DNA of 64,000 nucleotides. Origin: Larus michahellis (taxonomy: Eukaryota; Chordata; Aves; Charadriiformes; Laridae). The notes beneath the pieces were generated by a model. It did no database searches, was not told where the DNA came from, and worked only from the letters and a program-made list of their open reading frames with translations. Numbering within the stretch: position 1 is the first letter of the stretch; the number at the start of each line of letters is the position of its first letter. This document shows, piece by piece, positions 23,501-41,339 of this stretch. The DNA lies in NCBI RefSeq assembly GCF_964199755.1, contig NC_133918.1, forward strand, positions 1,364,001-1,428,000. The letters are read 5' to 3'. The position numbers and the translations under genes were made by a program.

Positions 23501-26390
23501 ACCATTCTGCGAACATATTCAGATGGAACCGAGTTTTTGATCCCTCCATCATTCTATGAATATTTTCAGATGGAACCGTATGTTAGAATTGCAAACCAAG
23601 ATAATAACCAATAACATCGGTGAAGTACTACAAGTTGTTGGAACCAAAGTTATCATTGCAATTTCAGTGCCGTCAAGAGTTCGAAGAACTACAAATAGAC
23701 AGAAGTATTAAACAATGGCATCAAGCAACAAATATACATTCTGGTTAAGGGATTAGATTATTTTCATCTACAGTAAAAAATGAATTACTTCTTTTTCCTT
23801 ATGGAATTCTACAGTCCGGATGAGGAGCGTCTCCCCCGACATTCCCCCATCTAAAGCTCTGCAGCCCTTTCCCGTGGGTTGTCTGGAGCCAGCAGGTCCC
23901 TTCCCGGGAGGAAAAGCAGCCGTGGCCCCGTGGGGATGCAGGGACAGGGACCCAGCGGAGCCCTCGACAGACGTGGCGGCCGTGGGTACAGCAGAGACGA
24001 ACTTGGTGGCAGCATCGCCCCGGCCCTGGCTCCGAGTGCTGCCGGCCCGGCTGCCAGTGGCCGACGCTGCGCCTCGCTGCGGGAGCGTCCTGATGGGATG
24101 GGGACCTGCCCCGCGCCAGGGGAGAAGGGGACGGTGGGAAACCAGCTCCTGAGCACAGCGAGAGATGGATGCGGCGTGTGGCAGAGCTCGGGAGGCCGAG
24201 CAGCGCTTACCCAGCAGGAACCCTGCAAGGTGTTGGATGGGGGGGCGCACGTCCCGAGGGCACCCATCCCGCACGTCCTGGAGTGGCTAAAAACCTTCCT
24301 GGGCAGCAGAAGTGACCGACCCTGAGGTTTATCACATGGCACAGCCAAAAAAAAAAAGAGCCATTTGTGCTGCATCAGGAGATCCAGCGCGCAGGGTTTG
24401 TGCCAGCAGGATGGGGGGGTCACGGCCGCCACTGGATGCTGACTGAGAAGTGCTGAGCAGTGCCAGAACCGCCTCCGGTCCCCGTGGCAGAGGAGGGGAC
24501 GGGTGGCCAGGAGTGACAAAGGGACCTCAGAGGCACTCACCCCGGCTCTCTCCTTCCAGAGGCCGTGGGCATCTCCTTCCAGAAACGGTGCGGGAAATGA
24601 AAGGAAGGACGTTCAGAAAACATCTGGGGAAAGCCCCTGTCACCCCCGCGTCCTTCCAAAGCCACTGTCTCTGTCACTAGGCAAAGGTGGCTAATAAAAA
24701 GGAAGCTACGGTTGTCTCATTGGGAAAGCAGAGCACAGCCCTGGCGTCGGTGCTCGGGAGCAAACGGAGCGAGCCAAGGGGCAGCCTCATCCCCCGGGGA
24801 GCTGGAGCTCCCTGTGCCGACGCGCTGCGAGCCCAGCCAGCGAGAGCCCCTAATTCGAAACTCCTGTTGTTTAAATCGAGAGATGACTGTAAAAATAAGG
24901 GTCGGATTTCTCCGGCTGCCAAGCCTCCCACGTTAACCCAAGCCCTCCAGTTTCCTGCCTTCTGGCATGTGTGACCTTCCGCACAGTAACCCCCGCGCTC
25001 CCCGAGGAGCCCCGGTGTGGCAGGAAGAATAAAGGGTAGCGAAAACTTGCATAACCTTCATCCAGCCCCGCCAGGAAAATAAGGAGGCCGCTCGGACTGA
25101 GAGTGTCACGGGCCTTTTATGTCAGTTTTTCAAGCATGGAAATGGGCTTCCCTGGTCCGGGCCGACGTTTCCTGGGATGCTCCCCAGATCAGAGGAACCC
25201 CAGGGTGGCTACGCCCCTCACTCCGTCCTCCAGAGCCCGTAGGGGACATTGCAGCCTGGGTACCAACATCTTCTCCCCTGGGTACCAACATCTTCTCCCC
25301 TCGCTTGGGCTGCCAGCGGTTTGCCCAGGGCTGCCCCGTGCCAGCAGGGAAAGCTGGAGGATAGAGGCTGGGAATGGAGCCCGGGCGACATGGCTGAGCT
25401 CCCGATGCAGCTGCTGGACGACGGCTGCAACCAATTTTCCATGTTTCTGACTCACCCTTGCATGGAAATTCCTCTCTGTTCAAGAAGAATCAGCATCAAG
25501 AGGAGAAGCTTTTGCGAACTGGCTGGCGGGGATGAGGGGGTGGGATGGATGAGGGGGTGGGATCAGGGGGTGGGATGAGGGGGTGTCCCCGACACCCCCG
25601 AAGGACGAGGCTGGTGCTCAGGCAGCCCTTGCTGCCCGCTGTCACCAGTGCCCTCGGGGAGGTGAGGGACAGGGTACAACCAACCTGGCCACCGCAGGGG
25701 TCCGGGCAGGCTGGTCCCCCACTGCCGGGCGCCGAGGCCAGGAGCCGCACAGCCCCTCTCCGGAGCCGGGAGCGACGGGGTTTCTGGTCCAGAACAGCCT
25801 GTGCTTGGGGAGAGCGGCAGTAAGTGATGCCAGCACGTGGGGTTTTAGCAGGCAGAACTCTTTCACACCCCAGAACTTCAGACACACACAAACTTCAGGC
25901 CAGGTCTGAGCAGAGACCAAGGCGGGTGGGTTGCCCGCTCCGGCCGGGAATGCTGCCAGTGCCTGTCTGGGTGAGACGTGCTGCCGCGCTCAGCCAGGGG
26001 CCAGTAGGAAATCCCTGCTGGATGTCTCCCGACCTCTGCTGAATCAGAATAACCGTTCCTCTGGAAAACCTAAATTTATTCCCGAAGCAGTGACGGCATA
26101 ATTCACATATGCCCTATTCCCCTCTCGTTGGAGTCTCCCTTACGTTTGCCATTTCCAACAATAAAGCAAAGCTGTGAGCAACCTTCCTGTAAATCGGCAT
26201 CTCTCCCACCCCTCCCGGTGACGTGAGCCCGGGGCTGAGCAGCTGCAGGAATTTATGTGAGTTCAGACCGGGCTGAACTTTCGCACAGTGACCCGCCGGG
26301 TCAGCGTGGGAAGGAGTGGGATGGAGAAAGGCAGAGAACAAAGACACCCATTGCAGTGTCCCCGCTTGCAGCCTGCCCTGTGCGGGACGG
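20516..26390. other. Intergenic sequence, no gene recognised
   Basis: Mostly GC-rich unique DNA. It includes one strongly AT-rich island (23,440-23,820) and one perfect 22-bp tandem duplication (25,258-25,301, unit starting GGGTACCAACATC). No exon of a recognisable gene was found on either strand. Confidence 0.5.
23440..23820. other. AT-rich island with a 47-bp imperfect tandem duplication
   Basis: About 380 bp of AT-rich sequence embedded in GC-rich DNA. Two imperfect copies of a 47-bp segment lie at about 23,501-23,547 and 23,548-23,594; both contain TTCAGATGGAACCG. The remainder resembles neither CR1 nor a coding exon. It may be an old transposon remnant or a conserved noncoding element. 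Confidence 0.4.
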
Positions 26391-26615
26391 CGGGATGGGG
26401 ACGGGGACGGGGAAGGGGATGGGGATGGAGATGGAGACGAAGATGTGCCCACCAAGCACGTGGGGAAGGAGCTGCTTGCGGTGCGTGCCAGGCATACTGC
26501 CTTTCCCGACCAGCTGGGCTGGAGGAATTGCATGGAAGAGGGGATGGGGATGGGGTTGGCAATGGGAATGGGTGTGGGGATGGGGATAAGGATAGAGATG
26601 AGGATGGGAGCGAAT
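26391..26615. repeat. Two G-rich hexamer tracts (GGGGAT/GGGGAC)
   Basis: GGGGAYG-type hexamers occupy about 26,394-26,445 and again about 26,541-26,612, separated by some 95 bp of unique sequence. The G-run spacing is compatible with G-quadruplex folding on the plus strand. The same word family reappears 3 kb downstream at the ANGPTL4 promoter. Confidence 0.8.
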
Positions 26616-29600
26616 GCCATTCCTGCAGAGAGACCCCCACGAAAAAAAGACTTCCTCTGGAGTCTGCCGTTCCCTCACCAGGGCATGACCCCAGACAAGG
26701 GATGATCCCAGCTGGGGGGATCCCGAGGCAGACAGAGACCCCTGGGGCAGCCCCGAGGGCCAGCGTGCCCTGCTGTTCCCGGGGCTGCTCCGGGGTCCCA
26801 AAGGCGGCAGGGTCCTTGTAGGGTCCCTCCTGGGGGTGCCCTCTGCTGTGTGGGGCAGAAGGTCCTTCATCCCCCTGGGAACAAACCTCGGCCCTTCCCC
26901 AGCCCCAACAGAGCCAGGCGGTCGGGACCCCACAGGGATTTTGGCCACAACCCTTTTCCACGACGGACAGACCAGGGCTCCCCCTTGGCACGGAGAAATG
27001 CCCGGAGAGATCAATCCCTGCTGGCCAGCCCATTTTAAGCTCTATTTAAACTCGAGTGCAACCAGCTCTGCCCATTGACCCGTGGTCACCCACAGCCCGG
27101 GGTAGCCCAGGGCCTCAGGGGACTTTTCATTTGTGTACGTTAAAAATTCATATTTCTCAGGGCAAATTGGAGATGTCCCAGTAGGAAAACACAGCCAAAG
27201 GAAAATGCATAAATCATGTGGCTTCTCAACAGGCCTCGGCTTCTTACATTACACCTCTCCTGCCCCAGCACAAACACTGCAAATGCAGAAAATAACCAGT
27301 GGGGACACGTTTGCCTCGGCACCCGGCATAACCCCGTCATTTCCCAGGACAAGCTCCAGCGTTGGGTAACAGCAGGGCAGGGAGCGGAGCCGCACACAGG
27401 ATTCATTTCGCCTGACGTCGTTAACCGCGAGCGATAGTCAACACATGAAACTGTGCCTCCCTGTTTGTCCCAGTGACTCGGGGGGTTGGTGTTTCCCAGT
27501 TTGGACGGCTCGCGATGCTGGGTGCTCCAACCTCGGGCTCCGCGGGCGCCGCTCCTGCCAGCTCTCTCTCTCCTGGGATGCCAAAAACCAGCGGGAACAA
27601 GACGAAAAGAAGGATTTTCGTGTTTTTGCTGGGGACGACCCCACCTGGGAATTTTTGGCAGAGCTGTGGCCGCCCCTCCAGTGCTCAGGGGTGACGGTGG
27701 GTGCGGTGACAGATCTGTCCCCTGGGGGGGCGGGGGGCGCAGGCCAGCCAGGCACGCCCCAAGGTGCCACGCAGGGACCCCCGGCCCCCCTGACGCTCTC
27801 GCCCTGCCGGGGGGGTGACCCCTCCCCATTGCCACCCCCTCCCCCCCCCAGCAGGGTGAGTGCAGAGGGGCCCCTCAAATCTCAAAGGCTTGGACAAAGC
27901 AACGACCACAATTTGCATTTCGTGCTGTTCACTTTTCCCCTGCGGCGTTTCCTATCTGTGGTTGGTTTGTTGTTTTTTTTTTCCTTCTTTTCCTTTTTCC
28001 TCATTTGAAAAATTCCTTCTGACAATGAAATAAATGAGAACGCACCCACCGGCGGAGGGGCTGGGGGCTCTCCAGACTCTGTGCCTGCTGAAATTTCCCA
28101 AATTCCTTCTTCCTCAGCTCCTACTTCCGTGAGTCCTCCCTGTGCCGCCGCTGCTGGCTGCTCGCCCCGAGGCCTCTCCCGCACCCTTTCCACCAGCAGC
28201 AGCCTGGGGAGCACTTGGAGACGGCCCTAACGAGGAACCGGCGGCTGGAATTTATTCCTGCAGGAGCTTCCTACACCTTTGTACATAAACACACTCGCGC
28301 CAAAGAGGTGCTTTGCTCCCAACAACAGGGAATTTATCCACGCAAAGGAAAAAGATGGGAACCCCTTAATATTAGTTGCCTACTCGGGGACAGTAAAATA
28401 TGTTTGGGTGGTGGAAGTACTGGGTGCGCAGCGTCGCTTTGCACGGCTGGGTGCCACGGGAGAGGCTGGGCTTAAAAATCAGCTCTGCAAAACCGCAGTT
28501 AAATATTGAGTGGCAGAGTCTTGCAGAAATCCTCAGGGGAGAGCTGTGCCAGGCTGGAAAGGCGGCTCCCAATGGCCACTGCCCTCGGGAAGCTCCCGTG
28601 TCACCGCTCCCAGGTGACACGGGGACTCCTGGGATGGTAAATCCCGCTGCCAAGCGTTTTCGGACAAGGTGAAAAGGCTTGACCCCTGGGATGGATGGGC
28701 TGTGCCCCGAGCTGCAGGGCTGGCAGTGGCAGCGGTGGGGTGGAGGCAGAACTTCAGTGGGTTTATGTGGGGCTGAGTGGGGGTGAGCTCGGCATGAGCC
28801 CCCAGTGCAGCCCTGGTCCCCCGGGGGCTCCCCGTGAGCCAGACCTGCGGGCAGGGCCCGGCAAGCGGTGGGAAGCAGGGATTTAGCCCCCTGCTCTAGG
28901 ATGTGCTTTGTAGATGCACATTGCCCCCCTGAGCCCTGGGGCGGCCGGAGGAAACGTCCAGCGGGGAGGGAGCGGAGGGGCTTCATCTGCTCTTAACCGA
29001 AAGACCCAAGGGTGGCTCCATCGCAGCGTGTGAATTCCTTTAACAGGGAGAAAAAACAGAGACTGAAAATCTCTTCAAGCTCGTGGAAAAAGGCAGGACA
29101 AGAGGGAAGAGCTTGTAAGCGGAGTCAAAGACACTTGCAAAGGAAATAAGAGGCACATTTTTCACAGGGAGATGATCGAAGCCTTAAAGGAGGAAGGCAC
29201 TCTCGGAGGCCAGCAGCGTTTAGAGGAGTGAACGGAACATTTGAAGGAGTGAACGTCCTGCAGCCCCCAGGCACACAGAGGAGCTGACGCAAAGTGCGCA
29301 CCCTCCCCAAGGCTGGCAGCATCCTGCGGGGCATCACCCAGGAGCCCTGTGCCTGCAGAGCGCACTGTGCCTGGGCCAGGGCCACCCAGCAGAGCCCTGC
29401 ACCCACAGCGGGCACCCACTCCAGGGCCCCGGCACCCATTACACCCAGGCGCCCTGTGCCTGCGGCACACAGCCACCCCAAGGCCAGCAGCTCCAGCGGG
29501 GCACGGCCTGGGATGAGGACACGGGTGCAGGCACGTGGTGGGGCAGCACCCGTGGGTGGGGGCTCCACGGGGGTGACCAAGTGGCAGGGCTTAGTGGGAA

Positions 29601-29638
29601 TGGGGCTCCCCAGGGCAGGGTGAGGGGCAGTGTGGTCA
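26616..29638. other. Intergenic sequence upstream of ANGPTL4
   Basis: Unique DNA that becomes purine-rich near 29,040-29,200. Between 29,280 and 29,480 it contains a degenerate repeat of GCACCCA/CCTGTGCCTG words. A CACGTG E-box inside GCACGTGG lies at 29,532-29,537, about 560 bp before the ANGPTL4 start codon. It could serve bHLH or hypoxia-type factors, but that is untested inference. Confidence 0.4.
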
Positions 29639-29814
29639 GCGGGGATGGGACGGGGATGGGAATGGGGCTGGGGATGGGAATGGGGACAGGAATGGGGGTG
29701 GGAATGGGGACGGGGGTGGGAATGGGGATGGGGACAGGGGTGGGAACGGGGACAAGGATGGGAGTGGGGGTGGGAATGGGGATGGTGATGGGGACAGGGA
29801 TAGGGACGGGGTGC
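29639..29814. repeat. GGGGATGGGAAT-type hexamer repeat upstream of ANGPTL4
   Basis: About 175 bp of imperfect 6- and 12-mers (GGGGATGGGAAT, GGGGACGGGGGT and variants), ending roughly 220 bp before the TATA-like box. Runs of three to five G separated by two or three bases fit the G-quadruplex pattern. Its place in the proximal promoter makes it a plausible length-variable modifier of expression. Confidence 0.9.
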
Positions 29815-30089
29815 GAGGACGGGCGCGGACTCGGCTCAGCAGCGAGGGACCGAGGCCGCCCCGGGCGGAGGGAGGCCGGGCTGGGCTCGGAGCGGGGGCT
29901 GCCGCGGGCGGCGGGTGCGGGGCGGCCGGAGCCCGGGGCCGGCGGGGGAGGGCGAACAAAGCGGCGGGGCCGGGCGGGCGGGCGGGCGGGGAGGGGCCGG
30001 GGCCGGGGCCCTCCCCGCCGCGGTGCGCGGGCGGCGATAAAAGCGGGGGCGCGGCGGCGGGGCGAGCACTGCCGGGCGGCCGGGTAGCC
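29815..30089 (+). promoter_or_regulatory. ANGPTL4: ANGPTL4 proximal promoter and 5' UTR (CpG-rich)
   Basis: A dense CpG region continues into exon 1. A TATA-like GATAAAAG lies at 30,036-30,043. With usual spacing, transcription would start near 30,065-30,070, leaving a 5' UTR of only about 20-25 bases. GGGCGG-type and GGCGGGCGG boxes precede it. The start site is inferred. Confidence 0.6.
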
Positions 30090-37891
<7,802 letters not shown>

Positions 37892-39320
37892 AGCTGCCAC
37901 TTGAGACTTGACCTTCTCTGCGGAGCACAGACCTGAGCTCCATCACTTGGTGTTTACAGAAAACAAACCCACCCTCCCCAGGAAGTCCCCACAAGGAGCA
38001 TTTCTCTTGGTTAGCAGCCCTTTAGTGGCATGATGCAGCTCCTCACTAGAAGTAAAACAGCTCCGTGTTGCTGAAGCCCCTGGGTGGGAGCTCCCAAACC
38101 AGAAGAGGAGCCACCAGCAGGGAGACCCACCTCCAGAGCGTGCACAAAGCTCTTCCAACCTGCCACGTGCTGCCGTGGCAAGTTCAAGTTGTTTGGTGCT
38201 TTCTGTCCTGTCTGAACACTTCTGTGCCGGTTTTGATGAGCTGGGGCTGGGGGGAAGGGGAGCATGTGAGGTGTTTCACTACCCTGGACCCAAATGGGTA
38301 CGGAGCCTTGCTGTATCCTGTGTCTCACTGTTGGTCCCAACTGATGTCTTATGTACCCTCCTGTGGAAGCTCCCAGACCCTCCTCCCCCCCGGTGCCGTG
38401 GAGCGGTGAAGCCTTAGGCAGCTCCATCTGTGCAGACCCCGCTCTTGTGACTTCAGCCTGCTGAGAATAGGAGTTTTGGGGGGAAGGCTGAAGGACGCCC
38501 TGTGCAGAAGGGGACTTCAGGCTCACTTGGCTTCCCTGGCCCCTGTGGCTTTGAGGCCCTGTCTTTCTGGCTGTGCTGGAATTTGCCAGGAGCTGGGGAA
38601 ACTGCTTCCAACTCCAGGAGGTGATGGGTGGGATCCTGCAGCCCCTTGCACGAGGGCCAGATTTTGGAAGGCTGAATCTTAAGCTCTGCCTGAAGCCGAC
38701 CGGTGCTGCTGGGGATGGTCAGGACGAGCACTAGGACAGCCCTGCTGCCAGCTGTAGATCTCCCGGGGGGGCTGCCTTCTCCCAGAAGGCTCCACGTACT
38801 TTGCAGAGTGAACAGCACCATCCTGCGCGCGTGCCCCAGACCTCGCTCTACATGGCCAAGGGGCAGCAAGGGTTTCTCGGCAAGAGCCGCCCCACCTCGT
38901 TCGGGTGCGTAGGTCGGTGCTGACGTACAGCATTGCCTCTGGCCTGGGCGTCTGGGGGAGAGGTGGGCAAAACAGGTCCCCAAAAAAGTGTTTAGGGGCC
39001 GAGCTGCCGTCTTGGGGCGTCCCAAGCATCCCGCCCTATTGAAGTCATATTGACTACCCGCGCTAGAGCTCCTAGCTGCTAAATACTGTAAATAGCCATT
39101 TGTAGGATTGTTAGATCTCGTCGATGAATTTCCTGTTTTAATTTGTTTCCATATTTAAATGCAGTGTTAATAACAATGTGGTGTAATTTATAAATGTTGA
39201 TGCTGGGAGGGGGGTGGGGGAGGGTGGGGCAACTGTAGTTTGTGTATTTTAAACTTTTTTTTTTTGTACTAAAATATCTTTTTCTGAAGATGTCTTTTAA
39301 TAAAAACAAGCCTGTAACTG
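37892..39320 (+). other. ANGPTL4: ANGPTL4 3' UTR
   Basis: About 1.4 kb of unique sequence from the stop codon to the polyadenylation signal, becoming AT-rich after 39,080. ATTTATAAAT and T-rich words near 39,180-39,270 could affect mRNA stability. The end point, about 15 bases past the signal, is inferred. Confidence 0.75.
39299..39304 (+). terminator. ANGPTL4: Polyadenylation signal AATAAA of ANGPTL4
   Basis: A canonical AATAAA in TTTTAATAAAAACAAG, followed by a T/G-containing downstream region. Its position at the end of the AT-rich 3' UTR fits the expected transcript end. Confidence 0.8.
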
Positions 39321-40821
39321 TCCTGCCTGGATGATTTGCCCCATGGTTTACCAGTAGAAGCTGTGGGAGCTACGTGAGGACTCTGGGTTTGGAAATGCCA
39401 CTTGTTCGAGCTGAGCACTGTGCTTCTGCCTGGCCTTGGCTTTCAGCTGTCGCCTTACGGAGCTCCGAGATAAATCCCTGCTCTAACCCCCAGAAGGAGT
39501 TTTTAGTCTATTTGAAGTTTATGAACTTCTACATGTCTTTTCCCCTCTGGGCAGCAAGTTTCCAAGTGATGATGAGCTGGCTTTTCTTATTCCCTGATGG
39601 TAGACCTTTGCACCAGGGAGATATTCCTTGGAGCTGGCTGGAAAACCCTGTGCCAGCTCCTTGACCAAGAGCAGAGCCTGAGGTCTGAATTATCCGGACA
39701 GATTAAAATTGGAGCTGATCAGGACAAGCCCTAGCAAGCAGCAGCGTAGTCATCTCCCAAAGTGTTTATTGTGACTTCCAGGGAATGATTACGTATATGG
39801 GAATGAAATGAGCTGGGGATGGAGCGGGAGCCTTGAAGATGATGGGGGTGAAGTCCAGTGTGAGCCGTGGCCTGATACTGGAGCTGAAGAAAACAGCAAG
39901 TGCTTCTTTAGCTGGTTGAGGAAGGGGAACAAAAATTGCTCGCTGCAGAAGGAAGAAACAAGAATAAATGTGGCAGTGGGCTAGAGCAGCTGTATAAATA
40001 CCTGATGTACCTAAACGTGGCCCCAGCTCCTGCGTCTGTCCTCCTTCCCTGGGGAAAAACCTGGGGTTAATTACAGCCCCAGGCTCAATTGCACAAACAG
40101 CCCATTATACGCGCTTTGTGCTATCTCTCTGCTCCCTCTTGCAGTCAGAAATACATTTTTAATGTTTCATTTGCTTAATTCAAAGCTTGTTTAGTCCCTG
40201 GGTGCACCGTCGGATACTGAAGTGCCATGTTTTAGTCTGGATGCTGGGGTGGTTTTTACGCATCAAATAGAAACTGGTGAAGGAGCTACGCTGTATTTAA
40301 TCATTGCCGGGGTTGGTTTGGTTTTTTTTTGGCGGATCTGGGGTTTGCTCCCCACTGGTGCATTTGACCTTCACCCTCTACAGGAGGTGCCCGGAGGCCA
40401 ACGCCAGCCAGCACCGAGCACCAGCCGGGGGAAAGCTCAGTGCCCCAAATCTCGCTGAGCCCAGGAGCTGCCCACGGCTGCTGCTTTCTGCTGGACCTCC
40501 ATCTCGCCCTGTTCTGCGGCGCGACTCTCCACGTCCCGTCAATGCCAGTGCCACCCCGCGCTCCCAGACCACAAGTCCCACGCTGGAGCGTGTCGCATCC
40601 CCGGGGCCCTTCCGAGTCCCTCTGCAAAAGAAGCCAGTCCTAGGTCTCTGTTCTCATCGGAAATCCCCCTGGAATCCTCCAGCTCCTTCATGTTCGCGGA
40701 ACCGCAGCTTGCCGTGACACCCGGGGGCCGATGGAGGATGGGGCAGCGCCCCCCAGCGACAGCGAGGGGAACGGCGCCGTGCGCTGCCGGGAGCACCAGC
40801 GCGGAACCCCGGCACCGCGGG
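39321..40821. other. Intergenic sequence between ANGPTL4 and RAB11B
   Basis: Unique DNA of moderate GC content. No exon or RNA gene was recognised. Confidence 0.5.
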
Positions 40822-41339
40822 GTGGTCTGGGTTGGAAGGGCCCTTTCAGACCATCGAGTCCAACCACCAACCCAACACCGCCAAACCCACCACTGACCCA
40901 CGTCCCTCAGCCCCACGTCTGCCCGGCTTTTCAATCCCTCCAGGGATGGCGACTCCACCACTGCCCTGGGCAGCCTGGTCCAGCGCTTGACAACCCTTTT
41001 GGGGAAGAAGTTTTTCCTAATATCCATCCTAAACCTCCCCTGGGGCAACTTGAGGCCATTTCCTTTCATCTCGTCACCTGTTCCTTGGGAGAAGAGCCCG
41101 ACCCCCCCTGGCTACCCCCTCCTTTCAGGGAGCTGCAGAGAGCGAGAAGGTCTCCCCTCAGCCTCCTCTTCTCCAGGCTGAACCCCCCCAGCTCCCTCAG
41201 CCGCTCCTCACAGCACTTGTGCTCCAGACCCCGCACCAGCTCCGGTGCCCGTCTCTGGACACGCTCCAGCACCTCAATGTCCCTCCTGTAGCGAGGGGCC
41301 AAAACTGGACACGGCCCTCGAGGTGGGGCCTCACCAGTG
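40822..41339 (-). mobile_element. CR1 LINE, 3' end, antisense (older subfamily)
   Basis: It begins with the complement of a CR1 3' end (GGTCTGGGTTGGAAGGGCCC) and runs to the reverse-transcriptase C-terminal remnant. The minus-strand frame reads [20 protein letters not shown] and [18 protein letters not shown]. The 3' UTR differs from the copies at 5034 and 44,302, so it is another subfamily. Confidence 0.9.
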
